From contig JAJEKV010000005.1 in assembly GCA_021234155.1 (NCBI GenBank), positions 10,472,572 through 10,536,571 on the forward strand: a stretch of 64,000 nt of DNA, written 5' to 3'. Position 1 is the first letter of the stretch. Every line of letters begins with the position of its first letter. The notes under the pieces are model-generated. The model was not told the DNA's origin and did no database searches. It saw only the letters and a list, made by a program, of their open reading frames with translations. The position numbers were made by a program, and so were the translations under genes. The stretch comes from Isoetes taiwanensis (Eukaryota > Streptophyta > Lycopodiopsida > Isoetales > Isoetaceae). Below are positions 1 to 9,826 of the stretch, piece after piece.

Positions 1-34
1 CAACATATCTGTAATAGTTTTTGAAGCCCAAACG

Positions 35-214
35 ATGGCAAATAGCAAGAGACTGCTTGTGATTATGCTAATGCTATGCTCGTTCTTTTTTCAACAAGTT
101 ATGATGAAAATATGTTATTCTTGCGAATCCCCTACGGGACTTCCACAAGTTCAATGTCCATGCCCTGCCAGTGGCTCTTCATACGAAGGAAAACCACCTC
201 CTCCTTCACCATGA
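35..214 (+). CDS. candidate small secreted peptide (59 aa)
   Basis: An ATG at 35 opens a 59-codon frame ending in TGA at 212-214. The protein starts with a basic stretch (MANSKR) and a hydrophobic core (about residues 7-22, LLVIMLMLCSFFFQQV), which fits a signal peptide. The short remainder has four cysteines (CYSC and CPCP) and ends in the proline-rich tail SYEGKPPPPSP. Frame after the stop stays open for 14 more codons and again encodes a Pro-Pro-Ser-Pro motif, so the annotated stop may truncate a longer proline-rich peptide. No known peptide-hormone family is recognised. It could be a chance frame or a decayed extensin-like or signalling peptide. No intron or promoter signal was identified. 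Confidence 0.4.
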   Translation: MANSKRLLVIMLMLCSFFFQQVMMKICYSCESPTGLPQVQCPCPASGSSYEGKPPPPSP

Positions 215-589
215 GTCCATGGCCCATTTTATATACCTCCTTCACCACTATTTAGATGACTTGCCTCTTCCACCAAAGTTATAATTTTATGATGTATCAA
301 TCTATATCATATTACAATATGGTTACCATCTCGATTGGTTTCATTACTTTGTTCCCTTTGCTCGTATAAATCTAAGGACTTTGTTCTGTATAATGTCATT
401 TGGAAATATCTTAATAAAATTGAAAATACAATAGCAACCGTGTATACATAAAATTCTCATGTAATATTTAGGAAGCAACAAGAATTTTATGCTTGTGGTT
501 ATGAAGAAGGATCAATTTCAAGGTGGCAATTGTATGAAATGTATGAGATCTCCTCCATGCTCTGGGATGAGAGCGGTTGTTCTACATGC

Positions 590-1020
590 CTAAATCTCCA
601 GAACATTCCCTTGCAATTATTGTTGTCCAACTCTATAGAAAGATTACTTTCAAGTTACTTAGCTCAATAGGTAGATTTCCTTCAAGCTGATTGTGATCGA
701 GATATAAATTTTGCAAAGTTTTGACTTTTCAACTTTGGCACATGTCAAGTTGAAAAAGTGACAGATGTCCATAATCTCTAATTCATAAGGTATAGGAGCA
801 CTTAGAAGATTACTATTTTGAATCAGTATTAAAAGACTAGTGCAGTTGCTAGATCCATCATGAGTTTCCCTTCTAGTTGAACTTAGATAAAAAAATTAAA
901 GTAATATGAAGTTCTATTCTAGGTTTTTGTAGTTCATAAGCTCGTGAGAGATGTTCCTTGTCAATCCAAACTAAGTTTTGAAGCTTGCCAGAGATATTGA
1001 TACGATGCAAGTGGGCCTCA
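590..1020 (-). pseudogene. LRR receptor-like protein relic
   Basis: Reading the minus strand in shifting frames gives at least three recognisable plant extracellular leucine-rich repeats. One near 640-725 contains LYLDHNQLEGNLPIELSNL, one near 780-867 contains NCTSLLILIQNSNLL followed by IPYELE, and one near 935-1010 contains GKLQNLVWID. The L-x-x-L-x-L-x-x-N-x-L-x-G-x-(I/L)-P pattern is that of LRR receptor kinases and receptor-like proteins. Stops and frameshifts separate the repeats and no kinase domain follows on this strand, so this is a decayed fragment rather than a working gene. Confidence 0.6.
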
Positions 1021-1387
1021 TTATTGTAGCGTTATACAACCTAGACTACACCAAGAGGGGGTTTCTAAGAACACGAGACAAAGTATACTTATGGGTTAAA
1101 GGCTTTATATTGAGTAACATAAATCGGATTATGGGAAGATAAGGTTGTTGCTACATTTTTATGCCATAGTTAATTTACATCTCGTATGCAATTTTTGGAT
1201 TGGGGTAAAAGTATGCTGGTGGGTATCAAAAGCATGTGCCCGGACGCATGCTTATAGCAGGGTTTTAGCCCGCTTAAAGCACCCCTGCTTTTGCTTAATT
1301 TGGGTGCTGGTGGGTGTAACTGCCCGTCATTTTTTTCACGCCCTTCATGTACTCACACGTCCACCTCACCAATGAACCGTTAGGAAA

Positions 1388-3671
1388 ATGATTATGGGAT
1401 TTTGGCTGGATTTTCGTGCGAGGGGTAGTACGTTGCAAATTCAATCGAGCCCAGAACTACTTCGATCTCATGGCCCGCGCAAATTCTCCCTCCAATTCAC
1501 TTATTCTCCCTCTCTCAGGAATTTCATGGCGCTCCCTGATACCGGCCTGGAGGCAATCACATGTTTAGCATTGGATTTTCGGCCTGATGAATTCCAATAC
1601 AGTGTTCCAGATTTGTTGGATGTCAATGCAACACAGGAAATATCGCGTGAAGATCCAGTTTTCTCTGCAATTTTCAAGAAATTGGACGCAGAGAGGAAGA
1701 GAGAATACAGATTACGGAATAAGATGAGAAAAGCAGCGGTTGAACGAGAAGATCTGGGCATGAGACGCAGGCAAGAAATAGCCAAGCTTGTAGTTGATTA
1801 CTTCAACAAGCTCACCAAAAAGCATTCACCCGAACTCAAGGCCGATGTGATGAAGAGGGTGGTTCATCACCACGAAATGGAAATCTCAGAACCTGGAATT
1901 TTGCCAAATCCAAAGGAGTGCAAGACAGCGGGGGTGCTGCTCAACAACTTGAAACAGACAATGGCAGCCACAAAGAGGCAAAGGAAACATGATATTTGGA
2001 GAGCCAGAACCTCGACACTGGTGATGGCTTCTTCCATAAAATCAAGATGCAATTCCACTATGGCAGGGCTGTTAGGTATATCTAATTCTTCCTCTCATGC
2101 CTGTGCTTCTTTATGCTTTTAAGTGCTTGTATCTGCTAAGTGATGCTGGCTGGGATATGTTCATTGATTAATGTGCAATATTTCTTATGATAGGTTCCAA
2201 AAGATAAACAATTGCAACTGCTGCATTAAGAAAATCGGAAGCCGTCCTTGGAAATGGTCCGTGGTCTTGCTTCCAAAGGAGGTTGAGGTGCGATTCTCTC
2301 ATCCCTGCTTGCAAGCAAAGCATAACAGAATTCTGGAAACAAAATAGCAGAGTCTCTCCTTGCAAAAAAGATGTTGTGAACACTGTTGGAGAGTCAGGCT
2401 TCCGAATTTCTTATCCCTTGCACCTTATGGAGGTCACACAGGTATAAGTTTCCATACAAAAGATCCTTGCTATTATTGCATAAATATTTCTAATCAAAGG
2501 CCACCATTCAGCTGCAGCTATTTTAACAATACAAAAAGGCACATCCTGAACACCCTGTTTGCTTAAAGGCTTTCGAGAAGTTGAAGCCTATTTATGTAAA
2601 GAAAGTATCAGAAAGGGAAACCTGCCGTTGCATATACCATATGAAGTTGGAGTATGCCAGGGTAGGCCTGAATGCTTTAAGGTCAGCGAAAATTGGATTT
2701 CATGGTGAAGAGTGCAAGTGCTGTTGCGAGGTCTGTGGACCTGGTGAGAAGTGTCTAGCCAGCCCACACATGTATGACTCAACCAGCGAGCTCTGGAGGG
2801 CTGTGGTTTGCAACAAAAGCGAGGGTGAAGAATGGTATAAACATGACTGCTTGATGCAGAAATGTCAGAAGTGTGGCATAAAAAGTCTTCCTATATGTCC
2901 AAGAGAAAGAGAGAATCACGAGTTCTTGCTTGAATGGAAAACGTTTGAAAAGGTAATACTCTCTTTATTGCATGCTGAAACATGCTGCTATGTGTTGTCA
3001 TCCGCTGAATACTGCTTTTGTGCTTTCAACTTGCGCTAATCTTCTGTTTTATGCTACAGACCTTGTTACAGATTCCAGTGGAGACAGAAGAAGCTGGTGG
3101 AGTTGCAGACTGCGTTACCAAGGAAGTGCCAGATGGCAACAGAAAGAAAAGATCCAATGCCACCAAGAAGGGAAACAAAAGTAAGAAATCCAAGGCAGCT
3201 GGTGGGACACAGTCTGAAGCTGCAGCACAAGACGAGAAGAAGGGAAACAAAAGTAAGAAATCCAAGGTAGCTGGTGGGACACAGTCTGAACCTGCAGCAC
3301 AAGACGAGACCTCAAATGGCAAGGGGAAAAAAAAGAAAGGACCAAAGCCAGTCCTTAGATTGTCCTACAAGAGAACGGCAGTGAAGGATTTCATTTCATA
3401 TCTGTGTTCCACATTGAAGATATTCGTGCCACACAATTACAGGGCTAGATGGCAGGCCATGCAATTCAGGAGTTGCCTGGACAATATCCAAGATGGCACC
3501 ATTGTTTCTGTAATTGATTTTGCAGAGAATTACAGCATAAAAATACAAAGGGAGGTTCAAAGCCAGCATTGGCACAATGACCAGATAACAATTCTCGTCC
3601 ACATCACTTATAGGATGGACAACAGCTCCAAAGGGGTGCACCTAATGTGCACGTATGGATCAAGAGTGTGA
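1388..3671 (+). pseudogene. transposase-like protein with Cys-rich and DFAENY regions, four exons, one nonsense codon
   Basis: Four exons can be followed: 1388-2075, 2194-2441, 2569-2952 and 3060-3671, with GT-AG introns between them. The start may be 1388 or the later in-frame ATG at 1526. Exon 1 is charged and helical. Exon 2 carries the FW-x5-SRVSP-x-KKD pattern (FWKQNSRVSPCKKD), exon 3 a cysteine-rich segment (CKCCCEVCG, later CQKCG and CPRE), and exon 4 a lysine-rich linker followed by VIDFAENYSIKIQ and HWHNDQITILVHITY. This arrangement matches uncharacterised transposase-like proteins scattered through animal, fungal and seed-free plant genomes; the Asp of DFAENY is plausibly the first catalytic residue of an RNase H-like fold (inference). 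In the exon 1-exon 2 frame a TAA falls at about 2205-2207. The protein ends about 30 residues after DFAENY, so later catalytic residues are absent. It is probably a dead or domesticated transposon gene. Confidence 0.6.
3165..3308 (+). repeat. two tandem 72-bp units inside exon 4
   Basis: Two head-to-tail copies (3165-3236 and 3237-3308) differ at very few positions. Each encodes 24 residues beginning KKGNKSKKSK and ending AQDE. The unit length is a multiple of three, so the frame is kept. The lysine-rich start of each unit resembles a nuclear localisation signal. Confidence 0.9.
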
Positions 3672-3698
3672 ACGTAAACGGTTTTTTTGGGGCTATAG

Positions 3699-3716
3699 TC
3701 GACCGTATACGGTCGA
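3699..3716. other. 18-bp perfect palindrome
   Basis: TCGACCGTATACGGTCGA is its own reverse complement. It lies 28 bases after the stop of the transposase-like gene, and the half-site CCATACGG recurs a few bases further on (3721-3728). It might be a binding site or an element end, but nothing else supports either reading. Confidence 0.5.
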
Positions 3717-3719
3717 AAG

Positions 3720-5039
3720 CCCATACGGTAACAGTGTTCATTTTCCAGAGCTCGAACGTGAAGGGAGCAATGGGGGGACGGAGAGATCCGTAGGTGGTCG
3801 ATTTGGGCCGTCTCATCTTATCTCTTTGGGTATTCGCATTTATTGTCTTGAGGTAAAATATGGAAGATTTATTTGTTACATGCTATGTTATCATTCACTG
3901 ATTTCCTCAACGCAGGTTTGCATTCAGATTTTGAGGCAGGTCTTGGAGGACGTTTCTCCATGAAGGACATTCTTGCACGATGAACTTGAGGTAATGCATT
4001 TGATGCTCTAAAGCACTTGAGGTAATGCATTTGATGCTTTGAAGCTGCAATCTATTCTATGATGAATATATCTATTTGATCCTTTGTTTATATCTCTTTT
4101 CTGGAGTTCTCTGAAGAACTTTGGGTTTTCTTTTCCATGTTTGCTCTGGCAAGCTTGCTAGGATAAATGTACTCCTAAGAATGTATGTTATTTTAAATGT
4201 TTGGTAATGTACTGGTGACTGTTTATGGTAACCGGATCTTTGCTTGATAAGCCAAAAGAGGTGTAATGGCATGCTTGTATGCTATTTAATCATTTGCTTG
4301 GATGGAATAATGCCATAAAAGCATATGGACTGATTAGTAGAGCAGAAAACAAAATATGGCCACTGCCAGAAAACAAAATATGGCACGGCGTTTGCATTTA
4401 GAAACGTGATGCTACATATGAGTATTTGCTTATGACAAGGTTGTTATCTTTCAGTGGAATATAGCAGAGATCCTTATGCCATATGATGGCTGGTGAAGGT
4501 GGACAGATGCTTGTAGCTAGTGTTAATGATGTTTACAATAATACTATATTATAGATATATAGTTAAGTGATGAGCTTCTAATCTTATATTACTAGTATAA
4601 CTTCAAGGCATAGTTTGGATGCCGAGCTGTAAGCCATAGGGCAGCCAATAAATAGTAGGCTTGCTCTCGTCTATACCGATAATGGAGGAATGGGCCTGCT
4701 TGATTATGAAGTTCTAGAATGTATGCCCTGATTTCTTAAGAATGGCATCATCATTTTGCTGATGTTTGTCTGATAACCTAGTATTATTCTAGATTTAGGT
4801 TGCATGTATGTGAAAATAAATGTGATCATATGAACGATTCATGGTTGGATTGCTGAGATACTGAAGAAGAATTTCGAGTTGAGGTAAGGTTCTAGTCCTG
4901 TTCTCTATTTCTGCCTGTTTTGATTCTGTAATTAAGGTGGAAAACTGATGCATTGAATAACGATTTAAACATTTGGAGTTTTAGAACATTCTATGTCTAA
5001 ATCTATAAGGACCTTGAATTTTGATATATGCATTTACAG
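3720..5039. other. no gene recognised
   Basis: This stretch holds AT-rich sequence with short frames only. A phrase similar to CTTGAGGTAATGCATTTGATGC occurs twice in tandem near 3985-4040. A possible short open segment (LHSDFEAGLGGRFSM, about 3920-3970) follows an acceptor-like CAG, but its identity is unknown. Confidence 0.4.
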
Positions 5040-5310
5040 GTTGACATGCTTAGCCGTGTACATTCAAGTTGAGCTAATTGGTTATTGTGCCGATGGAAAG
5101 CATAGACTTTTGGTATTTGAGAACATGGCAAATGGATCACTTCAGGAGCATTTGTATCCTGGAGGTATGTACTTTTTATATATTCTGGAGTTGAGGTATT
5201 TCTAGGCAGAAAATAAACTGTCTCTTTATGCAGATTGATCTGGCAATGTTTCGGCATTGGATTGGAACACGGGTAGAAGCATGAAAGGGTGGGCAAAAAA
5301 AGTGCCAGTA
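5040..5310 (+). pseudogene. PBS1-like receptor-like cytoplasmic kinase relic
   Basis: After an acceptor-like TTTACAG at about 5040 the sequence encodes VELIGYCADGKHRLLVFE and then MANGSLQEHLYPG. This is the beta4-beta5 and hinge region of RLCK-VII/PBS1-like serine/threonine kinases (family consensus: LIGYCADG, LLVYEYM, GSLEDHL). A GT at about 5165 and a CAG at 5231-5233 bound a short intron, after which ALDWNTG and WAKK match the following LDW-x-R-x3-A segment, with a stop and substitutions. No ATP-binding loop or catalytic HRD loop is present nearby. It is a two-exon fragment of a dead kinase copy. Confidence 0.65.
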
Positions 5311-5339
5311 TTTTACATTTACAAATTCAAAATGTAAGG

Positions 5340-5545
5340 AAATCCCCCTCCCCCCTCCCCCCCTCCCCAAATTATTATTCTTGGAATGAATCATTAATAG
5401 GGCAAATAATTTTGAACTCTCCTCCCGCTCTCTATTCAACCTCCCTCCCGCTCGAACCTCCATAGCCAAAAGCTTGACATCCATATTCGAACCTCCATAG
5501 CCAAGATCAGGACCTCCATAGCCAAAAGCTTGCATTTTCAGAGAG
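5340..5545. repeat. C-rich tract and short tandem repeats
   Basis: A polypyrimidine/C-rich tract occupies about 5340-5370. From about 5454 to 5540 the phrase ACCTCCATAGCCAA occurs three times, twice followed by AAGCTTG. The repeats sit just before the start codon of the coiled-coil gene and may be its 5' leader. Confidence 0.7.
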
Positions 5546-5567
5546 CTGAAGCACCAGGGAACAGAAC

Positions 5568-6690
5568 ATGACGAAGCAGCTTGGAACAAAGACATCTCCA
5601 AGGAAATCTCCTCGCAACAAACCTGTAAAGCCCATGCCAAGGTCTCCCACTAGAACTGTCGCCCGAAAACTCAAGAGTGGGTCTTCTTCAGATCGGGAGG
5701 TTTTGCCGCCCGAGTTTGACAAGGTAAGCATCAGGCAGCTTAGGAGCAACAATTTTGATAGCATGTTTCCAGGGCTAGTGCAAATAGTAGGATGTTTGGG
5801 GTTCTGAACCCCCTGCTGTTAGGGGTTATCAAGAGTGCAGGATTAAGCCTATTTGGATGGCAGATTGTTTTTCTGTGTATGAGCACGTTTTTTGTAGGAA
5901 GGACATTGCAAATCATCACATTCCATTGTATTTTGCCCGAGCATATGCACTTCATTACAAAGGAGTAAGCATTGATTGGGATGAGGTGAAAGCAAGTGCA
6001 AGTCTTCATTCAAAAGGCTCTCAAAAAGAATCTGACCTGACAGAATTAGCTACAGTAAAGTCTTCCAACGTTAAAGCTATTAAATGTATGCCTCAGGTAG
6101 AATTGGGGCAGCAGTTGGAAATGATGAAAAGGTGGAGGAAAAAAAGAGCATTAGATTCTGCCTCCATGCTCGATGAAATACAGACTTTAAAAGAGAAAAG
6201 GAAAAGAATGGAAATTGAACTGTTGAAGCATGAGAGTGATAAGAGCTTCTTGATAAGACTTGTGCAGAATAAAGATGCAAAAATATGTGAGCAGTTCAAC
6301 ATTATGGCAGGTTTAAAAGCAAGCGGAAAGTCAACTGATGTGCAAATGGCTTTGGCATCCCATTTAGAGGAGGAGAAATCAAGTTATATTGCTGACTTAG
6401 ATGCTCTAATGATTCCCATTGATTGTTTAAAGGATGATTTGCAAGAATTAGAAGCTGCCATTGAAAAATCAGCAAGGATATAGAAGTTAATTCCAACTGT
6501 GAGAATAGAATAAAGGAGATGACTAAGCATTTGGAAAGATCAGACCCAATAGGCCTGCATCCCGCTCCCATACTCGCAGGAAGACGGAGCGCTTCATCCT
6601 CACATATTACCAATACTTGCAGCAGCTGCAATGATTGCCTTGACTCGACCATGGTAATATCTTCACTTTGTGGTCATACATATTGTCTAT
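5568..6690 (+). pseudogene. coiled-coil protein with a RING-like C-terminus, frameshifted
   Basis: Exon 1 (5568-5723) starts at ATG and encodes a basic Ser/Pro-rich segment (SPRKSPRNKP), ending at a GTAAGC donor. A long second exon runs from about 5836 to past 6640; its acceptor is uncertain. It encodes FARAYALHYKG, then a long charged coiled coil (about residues 80-200). At 6464-6470 the frame breaks in a run of A: the frame in use stops at TAG 6481-6483, while the +1 frame continues smoothly (SKDIEVNSNCENRIKEM) into CSSCNDCLDSTM and LCGHTYCLFC. The spacing C-x2-C-x10-C-x-H-x2-C-x2-C matches the first six ligands of a C3HC4 RING, so an E3 ubiquitin ligase-like role is possible; the last cysteine pair is not clear. 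The single-base lesion is either a real mutation or an assembly error. Confidence 0.5.
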
Positions 6691-6929
6691 TTTGTCTTGT
6701 ATTCAGGGTTTCAACGACGAATACATGTGTACATGATTGTTCATGGTCTGAGGACCTGTGGCACTGCTTAGGAATCCCTTCTGAAGGTACATCTATTTCT
6801 ATTTTCATTACATAATTAGTTTGAGTGTACTTAGATGTAGTTAGTTTCCATCATGTACATAACTGCATTAGCATTTGATTTGGCGTGGTTTTGTCTTTAC
6901 TGCAAAGAGAAAATGTATTTGCTTCTGTT

Positions 6930-7195
6930 CTTTACATTTACATGTGCCACGAAGTGCTTTTCTGGAATTCCTTTAGAGGGTGTATTAATAGGGTGTATTG
7001 CATATGACTGTACTTTGCATTTACATGTGATCAGAAATGCATATGAATTTAGTATTTGACTTTCCTTTACATTCAATGTTGAATGATGTATTTGATAGGG
7101 TGTATTGATAAAATATTTTGTTCTTTACATTTTACATATGTTCTGAAATGCATTTGAATTTAGTATTTGGTTTTCCTTTACATTCTGATAGCTAT
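6930..7195. repeat. imperfect tandem repeat of about 110 bp
   Basis: The series TTTACATTTACATGTG, GGGTGTATTGATA, GAAATGCAT(A/T)TGAATTTAGTATTTG and CCTTTACATTC occurs twice in succession. No reading frame is preserved. The surrounding 6820-7640 stretch shows no other feature. Confidence 0.55.
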
Positions 7196-7659
7196 GCACA
7201 CTAATGTACTTCTATTTTGTCGTTACATTATCAGCAGAAAGTTTGCCTGTAGTAAAAACCTACTTGCATGTAATTAACATTTGTTCTGTTTTGATTTGCA
7301 TCTGATTGTTTTTTCTTCAGATTTTGCTTCTATCTACTCTACATAGAGAACAAACTTCTTTTCCAGTACCATGCATTCTGTAACTGATGATTTTTTAGCG
7401 ATCTTCTATTGTTCATTTCTTTTCTGGCACTCCTCGACCTTATTCCACAATGACAAATTGATAGATTTATCCAATGCACGGCTTTTGAGGTCTGTATTGG
7501 TTGCTCTTCATTTAGTTCTTCCTTTTCTTTTATTGGAAGTTGGAACATACAAGAAGCAATATAAAAAAAAAAAAGAGGTCCATTGCAGGATATTTTGTAA
7601 TATGCCAGCCGAAAATGGTTCTACATAAACAGAGGATCGGAAGCGAGATTGAGTATGGA

Positions 7660-8170
7660 ATGGATTATTTTTTTTGACACAAACGTTTTGCATTCTACAG
7701 AACTTGGAATACTCATCCTTCATAGCTTGTTGCCAATGTTTATGTTTAATCGCTTGTTTGTAATGCTGAGGATCATAATTTTCTTGAAAAACTGCCATTA
7801 AGGCATAATTGCAATAAAGAGTATAGTCGACTGGAGGAATAACTGCTAACCTTTGAGACCTTCGAAGCATTTGAGTAGTTTCAGTAGGAACTGTAATTGC
7901 TGCTACAAATGGTGGCAACTGATAGGCCTCATCCAAAAAAGTAGTATCTTCATCTAATATGATATTATCTAGAGATAAACAGGGAGATTCATCATCTTGA
8001 CCAACAAGAGGTACTTCTTCTTGATCATCAGGGAGCATTAGAAAAAAAAACATGAAGATGTAGAGTTGGTTGAGGATGCATCTGAAAATGCCTCATCTGA
8101 ATTTGTATGAGCAGATATAGTAGATGTAGATGGAGCAGAAATAGACTGATCTGTAAGCACAGTTACATGC
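7660..8170 (-). mobile_element. Ty1/Copia pol fragment
   Basis: On the minus strand the sequence encodes a Ser/Thr-rich linker (STSTISAHTNSDEAFSD), an acidic stretch, RRSQRLAVIPPVDY, and then YDPQHYKQAIKHKHW followed by AMKDEY. This is the junction between the Copia integrase C-terminus and the start of reverse transcriptase (family pattern RRS-x-R, EP-x-x-(Y/F)-x-x-A, W-x-x-AM-x-x-E). The frame shifts once near 8045 in a poly-T run. The RT catalytic core, RNase H and LTRs are missing, so only an internal scrap of an element remains. It is not part of the complete Copia element that starts at 9259. Confidence 0.8.
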
Positions 8171-8369
8171 TGAAATAGTTGCTGAAAAAGCTTTTGTGTA
8201 AAATCATATCACACTCACCCCAATTTTTGGTCCACAGTTGTTTTTATCTGTTGTTTTATGCTAAAAACAACACCAAAATGGCCCCAAAAGTCCAAATGGT
8301 TCGTTTATCCAGATTTGCACAAAGAGATGGTGGTTTTTTGGCAAAAAAATCCCGCCGTAGTTTTTCTGG

Positions 8370-8655
8370 TACCTTTTTGTTTTTTGGTCAACGTGTCCTT
8401 TTTTCACTATTGTTTTTGGCGAGCTTTTGTCAACGTGTTATTTTTTCTTGGCTATTGTTTTTTAACGAGCCACGTGTTGTTTGTCTTCCAAATAATACAT
8501 GGAGGTTTAAATATTAGTACTCGTGGAAAAGTGAGAAAAGACCGTTCTTTTTCCCTTTTCTATGTGTGTGTTTTCTTTTTTCTGCTTGTAATTTTTAGCG
8601 AAACCATGAGTTGTTTTGCTTCAGGTTTAGATATTACTACACGTGAAAAATGAAA
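8370..8655. repeat. degenerate tandem units with GTCAACGTGT and GGTTTA(A/G)ATATTA motifs
   Basis: GTCAACGTGT followed by a T-rich run and TATTGTTTTT occurs twice about 46 bp apart (8388 and 8429). A second pair, GGTTTAAATATTAGTACTCGTG and a similar version ending ACACGTG, occurs about 120 bp apart (8502 and 8624). The rest of 8180-9253 is AT-rich and no gene is recognised. Confidence 0.45.
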
Positions 8656-9253
8656 TTACAATGTCAAAGTAAGATGGTTTTATAAAAAAATACATGTTAT
8701 TTAACAAAATACCACATGTGTTACTTAAATTTAGTTATTGCTTTTAATGCTCCTAACTATTGTTTTTCTAAAATAAGGACATCTAGAAAATCATAATTAT
8801 AACATATAGAAAAATCTAAAGTGCTGTTTCTAATGTGTCTTTTAACCAATTAAATGTCGACAGGTGGCATATTTTTAAAATAAAAAAACGAAACAAGATC
8901 ATTAAAAAATGAAACAAAATCAACGATTTTTACCTGTTTTAGACTCGGCAGTGATGTTAACCTTCACGTTTATACCTGTTGTTACAAACCGTGCTTACAA
9001 ACCATGCTTCCAAATGAAGCAAAATGCAAAAGAAAGAAAAACATGAATGACTCTACCTGTTTTTGGGCTTGTAAGAAAATCAGCATCGACATCCAGGCTT
9101 GTAAGCACATCCCGATTGAAACATGGGACTAAGCAAGCAGAATATGGGTCTGTCCTTTTATCTCTACTTTGTCAAAACACTATTCTAACACTTGTTCCTA
9201 CAAAACAGAGACAGACCATTGAAAATATTATCATCTGCTAACTAAATTTTTAT

Positions 9254-9258
9254 TAACT
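9254..9258. repeat. target site duplication TAACT, left copy
   Basis: TAACT at 9254-9258 directly abuts the left LTR and matches TAACT at 14592-14596, directly after the right LTR. Five-base duplications are typical of Copia integrase. Confidence 0.9.
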
Positions 9259-9806
9259 TGTTAGTATTTGATTCAATTTTGAATTCAATATCAATCAAAG
9301 CTTTAGCTTGAATATATCCCTTTAAAATAACACGCCAATTGAATTCCAATGGTTCGTTCAACCTTAACTTTCAAAGGTTCAAGTATATTCAAAACACAAT
9401 ACAATCAAATATAATTGGCATCAATCAAACAACTTCTTTCTTTCTGCTTGTGAACTCCGCCGATCTCCTCCCAACTGTATATCATTCATATGATCCTTTC
9501 TTTTCTTAAATAGTCTAGATCCAGACGGTTAGCAGTCGGTTTTGGGTTTCGGTGCCGGATCGGTCGGGTTTTTCTTCCAGAAACACTTACGATATTTATC
9601 CCACATTCATGACTGCATAAATTGGCTTCTCGACCATTGGGATAACAATTTCAAATAACCTTAATGAAATAAAGATACCTTAGGTCATAAGATTTCTTAT
9701 TCATGCACCATAGCAATCCTTGACCTAATTTTTCTTCACAGTCTTGTATATGAGACTAACTGCTAATCTCACTTAACATATATGATAATCACTGTCAACA
9801 TTAACA
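9259..9806 (-). repeat. Copia LTR (element 3' LTR)
   Basis: This 548-bp LTR begins TG and ends CA when read on the plus strand. It is downstream of RNase H in the element's orientation, so it is the 3' LTR. It carries a 3-bp insertion (CTT in TTTTTCTTCCAG) relative to the other LTR. Confidence 0.95.
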
Positions 9807-9822
9807 TTCCTCCTTTATCATA
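9807..9822 (-). promoter_or_regulatory. polypurine tract
   Basis: Read on the minus strand, ATAAAGGAGGAA lies immediately upstream of the 3' LTR. This is the expected position and composition of the plus-strand primer. Confidence 0.8.
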
Positions 9823-9826
9823 TATG

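Noticed and set aside
2169-2383. Minus-strand frame over exon 2 of the transposase-like gene
   Set aside because: It is antisense to conserved coding blocks and has no recognisable motif.
3026-3322. Three overlapping minus-strand frames at the 72-bp repeat
   Set aside because: They are shadows of the tandem lysine-rich units on the plus strand and simply repeat with the same period.
590-5310. One receptor kinase gene combining the LRR relic and the kinase relic
   Set aside because: The LRRs are on the minus strand and the kinase fragment on the plus strand, with an unrelated gene between them.
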